DNA of 45,144 nucleotides from Sphingobium algorifonticola (GTDB taxonomy: Bacteria > Pseudomonadota > Alphaproteobacteria > Sphingomonadales > Sphingomonadaceae), in the NCBI RefSeq assembly GCF_004005485.1, contig NZ_RZUL01000012.1, positions 1 to 45,144 of the forward strand. The letters run 5' to 3'. The translations under genes and the position numbers were made by a program. Below are positions 5,709 to 13,670 of this stretch, one piece after another. Each line of letters opens with the position of its first letter. Positions within the stretch are counted from its first letter, which is position 1. The notes beneath the pieces were generated by a model that did not search any database, was not told the origin of the DNA, and worked only from the letters and a program-made list of their open reading frames with translations.

Positions 5709-8082
5709 CCTCGTCAACTTCACGCGCGGAAGCCAGCTGCTCGGGCACTTCAGCTTCATGTTTGCAGCAGGTCTCAAGGGGCCGCTGATCATCGCCGCCA
5801 TCGGCATTTCCTGGACTAGCTGGTGGACCATTTCGGCAGGGCTGAGCGATCACGAAACCTACCTCGTATGGATGCGAATTTATGCAGCCATCTACGGCTT
5901 CATGGAGTTCGATCCGGCCAAACAGGTTGCACTCGAAACAGGGTTTGGAGGAACCGTCCAGCTCCCCATCATCATGCTCGATGCCTATCCGCCGGTGATC
6001 CGTGCGTGGGATCATCTGCTGGACTTGCTGGGCGATGCACTGGTGCGTTCGGCCTTGCTTCTCGTGCCGGCCTTCGTGCTGTTCTACTGGTTCGCAGCGC
6101 GCTTCGGCAGCCGTTCGAAAGAGCGCAAGCATGAGCGCGGTGCCATGCTCGTGACATTACCGGAACTGGTCGACGAGCTGCGCGGGCACAACCAGCGCGA
6201 GCGCGCCCGAGAGCTTTCGAGCGCCATGGGTTGGAAGTGGCATCTGTGTTCGCCCAAGGAATTGTCGGCGGCATTTCCATACCGGCCCTCGCATCTTGCG
6301 ACGGTTGTCTATCCCTGGCGGCTCGAACAAAGCCACGCCATGCTCATCGGAACTACCGGCATGGGCAAGACTGTCGCCATGTCGGACATGATTGCCGAAG
6401 CCCGCGCCAAGGGACAGCGCTGCGTCGTCTTCGACCTCACCGGCGCTTTTATCGAACACTTCTACCAGGCCGACCGGGACATCATTCTGAACCCGCTCGA
6501 CGCGCGCTGTCCGCAATGGAGTCTCTTTGACGAATGCCGCACCGAAGGTGAGTTCTGGGCGGCAGCGGAAGCCCTCGTGCCCCATGATGGGGGCGGGGAG
6601 GCGCAGTTCTGGGTTATCGCAGCGCGTGCGCTGTTCGTCGAATTCTGCCTCAAACTGGTGGCCGAAGGGCGGGGCACCAATGCTGCGCTTGCCCGCGAGC
6701 TGATGACCGCTGATCTCTCGCGGGTCCACGCCATGATGCGAGGCACGATCGCCGATCCCCTGACTGCTCCTGAAGCCGCGCGTATGGCGGAATCGATCCG
6801 GGCAGTGTTCAACGTGAACGCCAAGGCGCTGAAGCTCCTGCCCACTTCCGGGCACCGCTTTTCGGTCCGCGACTGGATCGAGGAGGGCGCCCATGACGAC
6901 GAAGGCACTAACGCCAAAAGAAGTGGCTCGATGGTCTTCATCTCCGCGCGCTACGTCGACATGAGCGTATGCGCGCAGCTGCTCACGCTGTGGCTCGATA
7001 CGGCAATGAATACGCTGATGACGATGCCGCGCACCAAGGACCTCAAATGCTGGTTCTTCATCGACGAGCTGGGCGCGCTTCACCGGCTCCCCGCTCTCGA
7101 AAAAGGCCTGCAGACAGCGCGCAATTTCGGCGGCGCGATCGTCACCGGCATCCATGCCTATGCCAAGCTCAAGGAGGTCTACGGTGAGAACATGGCGATG
7201 ACGCTTGCATCGCTTGCCCGGACCAAATTGATCCTCGGTACGGCAGACCGCGAGACCGCCACCTGGTGTTCCGACTTCATCGGGCATCGCCAGGTTCGCG
7301 ACATGGAAGAAGGCTACACCTATGGCTACAACAATGCCCGCGACGCTGTCAGCCTGACGCCGCGCAAGCATATCGAGCCCTTACTGCTGCCCGACCAGTT
7401 GATGAACCTGCCGCGCCTGTCAGGCTTCATCAAATTCCCCGACGGCTTTCCAGCAGCGCCGGTCCGTCTGAAGCCGATAGACCGGGAAAGAATCGCGCAT
7501 GTCTTCGTCGGTCGGGCCAAGGATCGAGAGCCAATCCGGCAGGTCGAGGGCAAGAGTGAAGGCGACGAGACGGCTGCCAATCCGCCCGCAAGTCAGAGCG
7601 AACATCCCTCGTCGAACGATGACGGGGCGGGCAAGCCTGTCGTCCCGAAGCAAGGTACCCTTCCCCTTGAGCCGGCTGTCGAGGTCGATGCCAAGCAATC
7701 ACGCCAGCAGGCCGCGAAACGGGTGGAGAAGGACATTCCCGACGACACCAGGAAGGTGTCAGGTAAGTCCGGTCATCCGCGAAAATCGTCGCCCGAAGAG
7801 CGCAAGGCAATGCCGCGTAACTCCCGTCCGCTGCTGCCGAAGAATGCGGCGCTCCGCAAAGGCGATCATCCCGATGAGAAGGATCCATCGAATAGTGTGA
7901 AGGAGGGACACCGAAGCGACTTGCCGCGGGCCAATCCGCCCTCGGATAAGTCGCAAGCCGTCGATCGGATAGCCCAGCGCCAGCGAGAGGCAGAAGCCCG
8001 AAAGCTCATGCTCGAAGACGGCGTTCCCGAGCAGGATCAGCCTTCGCACGAGGGTCCCGATCTCGGCGATTTCGAACTGTGA
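5698..8082 (+). CDS. traD: Type IV coupling protein (TraD family)
   Basis: A 794-residue inner-membrane ATPase that links the relaxosome to the T4SS and pumps DNA. Two N-terminal membrane segments (about residues 19-45 and 110-135) are followed by the motor domain with Walker A GTTGMGKT (residues 218-225) and Walker B WFFIDELG (about 452-459). Conserved coupling-protein segments such as FDLTGAF and QTARNFGGAIVTGIHAYAKL are present. From about residue 610 the protein is charged, low in hydrophobic residues and probably disordered, a tail that in relatives contacts the relaxosome. GAGGGAGG precedes the ATG inside the preceding gene. The relaxase gene starts 37 bases downstream in the same operon. 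Confidence 0.93.
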   Translation: MKRNLVNFTRGSQLLGHFSFMFAAGLKGPLIIAAIGISWTSWWTISAGLSDHETYLVWMRIYAAIYGFMEFDPAKQVALETGFGGTVQLPIIMLDAYPPVIRAWDHLLDLLGDALVRSALLLVPAFVLFYWFAARFGSRSKERKHERGAMLVTLPELVDELRGHNQRERARELSSAMGWKWHLCSPKELSAAFPYRPSHLATVVYPWRLEQSHAMLIGTTGMGKTVAMSDMIAEARAKGQRCVVFDLTGAFIEHFYQADRDIILNPLDARCPQWSLFDECRTEGEFWAAAEALVPHDGGGEAQFWVIAARALFVEFCLKLVAEGRGTNAALARELMTADLSRVHAMMRGTIADPLTAPEAARMAESIRAVFNVNAKALKLLPTSGHRFSVRDWIEEGAHDDEGTNAKRSGSMVFISARYVDMSVCAQLLTLWLDTAMNTLMTMPRTKDLKCWFFIDELGALHRLPALEKGLQTARNFGGAIVTGIHAYAKLKEVYGENMAMTLASLARTKLILGTADRETATWCSDFIGHRQVRDMEEGYTYGYNNARDAVSLTPRKHIEPLLLPDQLMNLPRLSGFIKFPDGFPAAPVRLKPIDRERIAHVFVGRAKDREPIRQVEGKSEGDETAANPPASQSEHPSSNDDGAGKPVVPKQGTLPLEPAVEVDAKQSRQQAAKRVEKDIPDDTRKVSGKSGHPRKSSPEERKAMPRNSRPLLPKNAALRKGDHPDEKDPSNSVKEGHRSDLPRANPPSDKSQAVDRIAQRQREAEARKLMLEDGVPEQDQPSHEGPDLGDFEL

Positions 8083-8119
8083 CGCACGAGGCAGACGCCG
8101 CCGGGCGGAGTGACGCCTG

Positions 8120-11056
8120 ATGCTCTCTGTAGCCAACGTCCGCACGGCTGGCGGCGCTGCTAACTACTTTGCCGCTGACAATTACTATACCCGCGCCGAT
8201 GCCGAGAGATCTGGTCAATGGCTTGGTAGAGGCGCGGAGACGCTTGGCCTGCGAGGCGTTATCGAAGCCTCGCAGTTCGAGGCCGTACTCAAGGGCATGC
8301 TGCCCGATGGCAGCCGTGTCGGGAGCGATAACAGGGCCCATCGCGCCGGCACCGATCTTACATTTTCGATGCCCAAGAGCTGGTCCATCCTTGCCCTCGT
8401 CGGCGGCGACAGGCGTATCCTCGATGCCTACGGCGCGGCCGTCCGCGAGACGCTGGCCTGGGCCGAGAAGAATCTCGCCGAAACCCGCATGGAGGTCCGA
8501 GGCAAGGAACGGGTGGTCGCGACGCGCAATCTCGTGATCGGGCTTTTCCAGCACGATACGAACCGCAATCAGGAGCCCAACGCGCACTTTCACGCGGTGA
8601 TTGCCAATGTCACCCAGGGACCCGATGGCAAATGGCGAGCGCTGAGAAATGACAAGATTTGGGAGCACAACACGCTGCTCAACGCCATGACCATGGCGCG
8701 CTTCCGCTTGGCGGTAGAAAAGCTCGGATACCAGGTTGGCGAATACGGCAAGCATGGCAATTTCGAAGCGGTGGGCGTTCCCAAATCCGTTCGTGATGCC
8801 TTCAGTTCGCGCCGTGCCGAGATCCTCGACAAGCTTTCGACGATGGAGGGCAAGGGCCTCGCGGCGCGCAACGCGGCCAATCTGATGACCCGGGCGGACA
8901 AAGGGCCGGTGGCAGACCGCCAGGCTCTCGTGAACCAATGGCGCGAGGCAGCAGCACAGTTGGGCTTTGATCCGAGGCTTGTCATTTCACAGGCCAATGC
9001 AAGGGCCGCCACCGACATTGGTTCTGTCTCCGGAATTGGAAATTCGGTCCGATCGATCGGTCAGCGGGCGCGCCTTCTGGCTGCGACCTTCGCGGAGCGT
9101 CTGGGGCTACGTCAGGGCGACCCGCTTGTGCCTCGCGACATGGGGCGCCGGACGCCCGAGCAGATCGCGGCCGTTCATGCGGTCGCATCGGCGATCAGGC
9201 ACTTGGGCGAGCGCGAGGCGGCCTTCTCGCGGACCGAGATTTATCGCTCAGCGCTTGGCTTCGCCTTGCCCACAACTCTTGCCGATATCGAACACCGCGT
9301 CGACCAATTGCTGCGCCAGGGCCACCTGCAAAAAGGCAAGGGTGCAGATCGCAATCTTGTCACAACCCGCGATGCAATCGGGCTCGAGCAGCGCATCATT
9401 GCGGCCGTCGAAGGTGGCCGGGGACATGGGACTGCGGTGGTCGAAGCTGATGTGGCCGGAGGGCGGCTACAGGCGCTCTCTCAGCTCAAATATGGCCTGA
9501 CCTTGAACCCAGGGCAGGAGGGGGCAGGGCGCCTGCTTCTCGCTTCGCATAACCGAATTGTCGCTATTCAAGGCGTAGCTGGCGCCGGCAAGAGTACCGT
9601 CCTCAAACCCGTTGCCGACATCTTGCGCGAGGAAGGCAGGTCCGTACTCGGGCTCGCAGTCCAGAACACGCTCGTGCAGATGCTTGAACGTGACACCGGC
9701 ATTCCGTCGATGACGGTCGCGCGCTTCTTGCGCCAACATCGGGACCTTCTGGAAGGAGCAGACCAGGCGAGGTTCGCCGAGGCTCGCGCGTCTCTGCGCG
9801 GCACCACGGTGCTGCTCGACGAAGCCTCGATGGTCGGCAATGCCGACAAGGAAAGGCTCGTGCGTCTCGCCAATCTGCTCCAGCTCGACCGCTTCGCCAG
9901 CATTGGGGACAGGAAGCAATTGGGCGCTGTCGATGCCGGCAAGCCCTTCGACGTCATGCAGAAGGCAGGCGTCGAAACGGCCACCATGAACACCAATCTC
10001 CGTGCCCGCGATAAGGCGCTGCGCGATGCTCAATACGCAGCGCAGGGCGGACATATCGACGAGGCCTTGCGGCATCTCGGTCCGCATATCGTCGCTTCAG
10101 GTAATACAGCTGCCATTGATGCTGCGGCGGCCTGGCTATCGCTTTCGCCTGCTGAGCGTGAGGTGACCGCGATCTATGCCTCGGGTCGCAATTTGCGCGG
10201 ACAGGTGAATGACGCCGTTCAGACCGGGCTCAAGGCCAATGGTGAATTGGGACCGGGTTCTTTGCGGCTGAATGTCCTGTCGCGCATCAACCTGACGCGT
10301 GAGGAAATGCGCTATGCGCGCAGCTATGCGGCCGGCATGGTGCTCGAAGTCGACCGCCGGCAAAGGGGGCAGGGGCTGCAGAAGGGCCGCTATGAAGTGG
10401 TCGAAATCGATCCGACCCGCGAACGCGTGATGCTGCAGAACGAGCGGGGCAAGCGCTTTGAATTCCGGCCGGGCCAGATGCGACCGCAAGGTGACCAGGA
10501 TCCGCTGCGTCTGTTTGAGGTTCGCCCACTAGAAATTCACGATGGTGACCGCATCCGCTGGACCGCGACCGATCATATGCGCGGCCTGCTCAACGCCGAT
10601 CAGGCGCGCATCGTGGCGGTTGATCCGAAGGGTGTCACAGTGAAAACGTCGCTTGGCGCCGAACACCTGCTGGGGCTGGGCGACCCCATGCTCGAGCGTC
10701 TTGATCTCGCCTACGCGCTCAATGCGCACATGGCGCAGGGTCTGACCTCCGACCGCGGGATCGCCGTCATGGACAGCCGCGAACGCAATCTTGCCAATCA
10801 GCAGACATTTCTGGTGACGATAACCCGCCTGCGCGATGGTCTGACCCTGTTTGTCGACAATGCGGGCAAGCTCGAAGCAGCTGTTGAGCGCAATCCGGGA
10901 ATGAAGCGCTCGGCGCTCGAAACGGTCAATCAGCTGCGCGATGCGGCAGCAACGGGCCAGGCGAAGGGCAAGGCGTCTGATCGTTCGCAAGAACCGGCTC
11001 GCGAGCCGCCCGAACTCGATCGCTCGATCACCAAGCCCTTCGAAATCGGGATCTGA
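8120..11056 (+). CDS. traI: MobF relaxase with helicase domain (TrwC/TraI type)
   Basis: A 978-residue relaxase-helicase, close in length to TrwC of R388. The N-terminal TrwC relaxase domain has candidate catalytic tyrosines Y16, Y22 and Y23 and the metal-binding histidines H145, H156 and H158 (in NAHFHAV). It cuts one strand at oriT, stays bound to the 5' end and is led into the recipient. The C-terminal superfamily 1 helicase has Walker A GVAGAGKST (485-493) and motif II LLDEAS (about 565-570); near the end is the motif LAYALNAHMAQGLTSDRG, typical of RecD/TraI-like helicases. It is much shorter than F TraI and lacks the large C-terminal extension. Co-transcribed with the RHH and coupling-protein genes. 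Confidence 0.95.
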   Translation: MLSVANVRTAGGAANYFAADNYYTRADAERSGQWLGRGAETLGLRGVIEASQFEAVLKGMLPDGSRVGSDNRAHRAGTDLTFSMPKSWSILALVGGDRRILDAYGAAVRETLAWAEKNLAETRMEVRGKERVVATRNLVIGLFQHDTNRNQEPNAHFHAVIANVTQGPDGKWRALRNDKIWEHNTLLNAMTMARFRLAVEKLGYQVGEYGKHGNFEAVGVPKSVRDAFSSRRAEILDKLSTMEGKGLAARNAANLMTRADKGPVADRQALVNQWREAAAQLGFDPRLVISQANARAATDIGSVSGIGNSVRSIGQRARLLAATFAERLGLRQGDPLVPRDMGRRTPEQIAAVHAVASAIRHLGEREAAFSRTEIYRSALGFALPTTLADIEHRVDQLLRQGHLQKGKGADRNLVTTRDAIGLEQRIIAAVEGGRGHGTAVVEADVAGGRLQALSQLKYGLTLNPGQEGAGRLLLASHNRIVAIQGVAGAGKSTVLKPVADILREEGRSVLGLAVQNTLVQMLERDTGIPSMTVARFLRQHRDLLEGADQARFAEARASLRGTTVLLDEASMVGNADKERLVRLANLLQLDRFASIGDRKQLGAVDAGKPFDVMQKAGVETATMNTNLRARDKALRDAQYAAQGGHIDEALRHLGPHIVASGNTAAIDAAAAWLSLSPAEREVTAIYASGRNLRGQVNDAVQTGLKANGELGPGSLRLNVLSRINLTREEMRYARSYAAGMVLEVDRRQRGQGLQKGRYEVVEIDPTRERVMLQNERGKRFEFRPGQMRPQGDQDPLRLFEVRPLEIHDGDRIRWTATDHMRGLLNADQARIVAVDPKGVTVKTSLGAEHLLGLGDPMLERLDLAYALNAHMAQGLTSDRGIAVMDSRERNLANQQTFLVTITRLRDGLTLFVDNAGKLEAAVERNPGMKRSALETVNQLRDAAATGQAKGKASDRSQEPAREPPELDRSITKPFEIGI

Positions 11057-11119
11057 CGCAGCGTCGATCCGAAAGGGTCCATATGGGACCGGTTGACTAT
11101 TAGTTCTGCTTTTGTTCTC

Positions 11120-11368
11120 ATGTCAGCCATGCCCCGAATCGCCGATGAAATCCTGTTCACGCATATCGAAGTCGCGCTTGCGGTTGCGTCCGAAGCAACG
11201 CTTGTCGGGCTCGGTGCTGACGACCCGCGAACCCAGCGTAATGCTCGTGTTGATCTCGCGCGCCACCTGGTCGAACGCATGCAGGGTTTGGAGATCGAAG
11301 GAGAGGGGAATGCGGGCGGGAGCTCTCAGCCCACTCTCTTTCCGGGCGATCTATCGCCGATCGGCTAA
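11120..11368 (+). CDS. Small hypothetical protein downstream of relaxase
   Basis: An 82-residue product, MSAMPRIADEILF onward, with a helix that includes EVALAVASEATLVGLG and a second helix RVDLARHLVERMQGLE; the end is glycine-rich. I recognise no family. It follows the relaxase stop by 63 bases on the same strand and could be the last gene of that operon. Evidence for coding is moderate: the amino-acid composition is protein-like, but no clear ribosome site precedes ATG 11120, and TTG 11093 or ATG 11129 are alternative starts. It converges with the minus-strand operon that ends at 11402. Confidence 0.45.
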   Translation: MSAMPRIADEILFTHIEVALAVASEATLVGLGADDPRTQRNARVDLARHLVERMQGLEIEGEGNAGGSSQPTLFPGDLSPIG

Positions 11369-11401
11369 CCGTTGCTGTGACTTGGCTGAGGCAGTTCTGG
11401 C

Positions 11402-11599
11402 TTATTGAAGCTGGGTCGGGCCTTCCTTGCCCATCAGCTCCGCCACGCGTTTGGCAATGGCTTTCCAGGTGGCGATACCCGCCTCGTCCCGTGCCAGAGC
11501 GAGCGCGCCGATCTGCTCGGCGACATGAAGCGGTGCATCATCGCCATGTGTCTTCAGGACCTGGTTGGCACAGGCCCAGAGTTCCCAATCGCTCAGCAT
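11402..11599 (-). CDS. DUF6961 family protein
   Basis: A 65-residue helical protein, MLSDWELWACANQVLK onward, that I match from memory to DUF6961, a family of short sphingomonad proteins. The typical features are the WELWACA opening, the middle APLHVAEQIGALAL and a closing GIATWKAIAKRVAEL. No function is known to me. Its ATG shares a base with the stop codon of the upstream DUF5818 gene (TGATG), so translation is coupled. It is the last gene of the minus-strand operon headed by the S24 repressor. The frame extends upstream to 11662 but that part overlaps the preceding gene. Confidence 0.75.
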   Translation of the reverse strand: MLSDWELWACANQVLKTHGDDAPLHVAEQIGALALARDEAGIATWKAIAKRVAELMGKEGPTQLQ

Positions 11600-11907
11600 C
11601 AGCCGAGACGTCCAACAAGGCCGAGAAAGAACGCGATCAAACCGTAGCCCACGACACTGCACGCCAATAAAAGTTCAATATTGAATTTGGAGCGAGGAGG
11701 GCGGGGTTGTCCTGCTGGCCAGATCTGATCGCAGATGAGCTCGTTGAACCCGGCGCGGCGTCCGCAGACTTCCACTTCGCATCCGAGCAACCCGCGTGCT
11801 CCACGCCCGGTGTCGAGCTCCCACACCCCGCCGTCCGAATGCAGTTCAAGTCCGAAGGGGCCTTCGGCAAGACGGCCTGTCAGATAGAGCTCCGGGCCTA
11901 GCGGCAT
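11599..11907 (-). CDS. DUF5818 family protein with C-terminal membrane helix
   Basis: A 102-residue protein. The first 70 residues match the DUF5818 pattern as I remember it: TGRLAEGPFGLELHSDGGVW, then GARGLLGCEVEVCGRRAGFNEL, a small beta-rich domain. The last 26 residues (IELLLACSVVGYGLIAFF) form one membrane helix, so the domain is probably anchored in the inner membrane. GGAAAGG precedes ATG 11907, which lies inside the end of the nuclease-like gene (10-base overlap). A longer frame to 12234 is open, but it overlaps that gene and is arginine-rich nonsense. Function unknown; the operon with a LexA-like repressor suggests stress-linked expression. Confidence 0.7.
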   Translation of the reverse strand: MPLGPELYLTGRLAEGPFGLELHSDGGVWELDTGRGARGLLGCEVEVCGRRAGFNELICDQIWPAGQPRPPRSKFNIELLLACSVVGYGLIAFFLGLVGRLG

Positions 11908-12323
11908 GCAGGCCCTTTCCAGTAGCGATCCCAGCGCAGCTCTGTGCGTGTCTGGATCATCGAGCAGGAGAGATCGGCTCCGCTCGGCAGTCGGCACCAG
12001 GCAGCCGTCCGGTTGCCACCGGCCGAACCTTCCGACCGGCATGTCAATCTCGGTCCACGAACCACGACGTGCCCTGTCGAGATGGTCCCGCGTGGGCCGC
12101 CAAGAAGATCGACGAGCGCGTCGCGCGCTTCGATAGCCGACGCGTCGGGGCAGGGCTGGTTGGTTCGGCATGTTCCGTCCATTTCGCGCGCTGCAATCCC
12201 GGCGATGCGGACATGGGGGCCTTCGGCGCACCATATGGGCCCATCGCCATCCCAGACATGCGTGGGTGTGCAGGTAAAGGTCTGGCCGGCAGCGACGATC
12301 GAGGCAGCGAGGAGGGCAAGCAT
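11898..12323 (-). CDS. Staphylococcal-nuclease-like (thermonuclease family) exported protein
   Basis: A 141-residue protein. A short hydrophobic start (MLALLAASIVAAGQTF) looks like a signal peptide, so it is probably periplasmic. The mature part resembles the SNase fold: VWDGDGPIWC holds the calcium-site aspartates, VRIAGIAARE carries the expected arginine and glutamate of the active site, and a late arginine follows. Six cysteines (for example CRTNQPCPD) suggest disulfides. SNase-type enzymes cut DNA and RNA near the phosphodiester 5' side. It starts 11 bases after the repressor stop and overlaps the next gene. Whether it is catalytically active is open, since the second half is divergent from the family. 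Confidence 0.7.
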   Translation of the reverse strand: MLALLAASIVAAGQTFTCTPTHVWDGDGPIWCAEGPHVRIAGIAAREMDGTCRTNQPCPDASAIEARDALVDLLGGPRGTISTGHVVVRGPRLTCRSEGSAGGNRTAAWCRLPSGADLSCSMIQTRTELRWDRYWKGPACR

Positions 12324-12334
12324 TGGCGAGTTAC

Positions 12335-12979
12335 CTAGCGAAGCGCGCGGCCGAACCAAAGCACGCGGCCGACAATATTGATCGTCCGCTTCTCCAGTCC
12401 GCGCCAACTGGGATAGGCCGGATTGTCGCTGAGCACCGAGACCCGCTTGCCTTGCGGCTCGATTGCGACCCGCTTGACGCTGAGCATGTCGTCCATGCGC
12501 AGCACATAGATCCCGTCGCGCAGCCGCGACTGCCCATCGTTGAGATCGACCATGACTTCATCGCCGTCATGCAGCGTTGGCTCCATCGAATCCCCGTGTA
12601 CGGCGATGATCGAGAGGCTTGTAGCTTTGCTTGCGGTCAGACGGCGCAGCCACTTCTCGTCGAACCCGAACTGGGCGCATTTGGATTCCATTTCGGCCAA
12701 AGCGCCGTGCCCCGCCGAGGCTTCGACATCGAGAACCGGAACATGGACCAGTTCGACGACCGGGCCGGATCGCCGCTCGGGAGCGCCGAGGATTTTTTCA
12801 TCCACGCCGAAGAAGCGGGCGAGCACGGAGCGGTCCTGCTCGTCCAGTTGGCGGGGACTGCCGCGGCGGATGTATTGCTGGATGTAGGCCGCGTTGCGTC
12901 CAAGAAGCCGGGAGATCGAGGAGTAATTACAGCCTCGTTGCTGGATCAGTTCGTCCAGGGCTTTGCGTGCATCTTCCAT
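12335..12979 (-). CDS. S24 family (LexA/CI-like) self-cleaving transcriptional repressor
   Basis: A 214-residue repressor. Residues 1-60 form an HTH domain (NYSSISRLLGRNAAYIQQYI). The C-terminal half is an S24 peptidase-like domain with the nucleophile S131 in GDSMEPTLHDGD and the general base K169 in MLSVKRV. A candidate self-cleavage bond is A89-G90 (EASAGHG). Such proteins dimerise on palindromic operators and, when RecA filaments form on damaged DNA, cut themselves and release repression; that is known for LexA, CI and SetR, and inferred here. Palindromes with TAGGAA half-sites lie just upstream. It heads an operon with the nuclease-like, DUF5818 and DUF6961 genes and is divergent from the 57-residue gene. 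Confidence 0.88.
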   Translation of the reverse strand: MEDARKALDELIQQRGCNYSSISRLLGRNAAYIQQYIRRGSPRQLDEQDRSVLARFFGVDEKILGAPERRSGPVVELVHVPVLDVEASAGHGALAEMESKCAQFGFDEKWLRRLTASKATSLSIIAVHGDSMEPTLHDGDEVMVDLNDGQSRLRDGIYVLRMDDMLSVKRVAIEPQGKRVSVLSDNPAYPSWRGLEKRTINIVGRVLWFGRALR

Positions 12980-12996
12980 CGCTGGGGGTCCTATCG

Positions 12997-13041
12997 CATC
13001 CGTCTAGGAAATTCGATCCTAGACTCTAGGAAGCCTTCCTA
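12997..13041. promoter_or_regulatory. Repressor operator region with two palindromes
   Basis: Between the S24 gene and the divergent small gene are CTAGGA-7-TCCTAG (13004-13022) and the perfect palindrome TAGGAAG-C-CTTCCTA (13027-13041). All half-sites share TAGGA(A). This spacing fits a dimeric S24 repressor controlling both divergent promoters. The segment CATCCGTCTAGGAAAT (12997-13012) matches 14 of 16 bases of 43569-43584 upstream of the T4SS pilin gene. Confidence 0.65.
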
Positions 13042-13085
13042 ATAAGAACATAACAAGAACACAAGCGGAAAGCGAGTCGAAGGCG

Positions 13086-13259
13086 ATGGAGCTCCTGGAC
13101 CAGATTGAGGGCTATTTGGCGCGTAGCGGTACGAAGGCCAGCATGTTTGGGAGAGACGCGGTCGGAGACCCCCGGTTCGTTCAAGATCTGCGCGAGGGAC
13201 GGCGGCCGAGGCGTAAGACGCAGGAGAGGGTGAGGCAATTTCTAGCGGAAAGGTGCTGA
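13086..13259 (+). CDS. 57-residue HTH-like protein divergent from S24 repressor
   Basis: A short basic protein, MELLDQIEGYLARSG onward. After a first helix comes TKASMFGRDAVGDPRFVQDL, laid out like a helix-turn-helix, then an arginine-rich stretch (REGRRPRRKTQERVRQF). I recall similar 50-70 residue HTH-like proteins throughout alphaproteobacteria, with the same FGR..GDP..V.DLR.G pattern. It is probably a DNA-binding partner or antagonist of the divergent S24 repressor, in the manner of Cro, but this is inference. AAGG lies just before the ATG. Coding is supported by the protein-like pattern and by its place on the far side of the shared operator region. Confidence 0.7.
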   Translation: MELLDQIEGYLARSGTKASMFGRDAVGDPRFVQDLREGRRPRRKTQERVRQFLAERC

Positions 13260-13600
13260 GCTCCTCCAGTCTGTTCCCGCTGACAAAGGGGATATTTGCC
13301 GACCCGAATGAGCTCCTGGCACCTGCTAAGATTTTTGAGAGCCGTGCAATTAAACAGGCGACTGACACGGGGTTGCAGCCGCCGTTCGCCTTGCGGTGAG
13401 GTGAGGTCAGGTGTGCTGACGCCGGGCAATATGACGATCGAGAGGCGCTGCCCTTCTCGACCACTCACAATGTTTTAACACTGCGTGCATCACCGAAGCG
13501 AGCGGCATGAGAATAAACGTGGCCACCATTCCTCATTAACGAATAATTGTAACGTTTGTCGAATTTGGCCCACAATCTGCAAATACTGAAAAAAGTGATA

Positions 13601-13628
13601 TTGTCGGCTAGCTTCTACTTCCTATACC
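13601..13628 (+). promoter_or_regulatory. Possible promoter of DISARM-like operon (spacer 13260-13670)
   Basis: In the 411-base spacer before the methylase gene, TTGTCG (13601-13606) and TATACC (13623-13628) are 16 bases apart, 42 bases before the start codon. Each matches four of six consensus bases, so this is tentative. The rest of the spacer is less GC-rich than the genes and holds no gene I can support and none of the TTTCCTA boxes. Confidence 0.35.
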
Positions 13629-13670
13629 TTCGGCTGGCTGCGGCGTGGCCGTACCTGAGAGCGGGGGGGA

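Noticed and set aside
6157..7371. A 404-codon minus-strand open frame antisense to the coupling-protein gene
   Set aside because: It covers the TraD motor domain in the opposite strand and has no ribosome site or recognisable motif.
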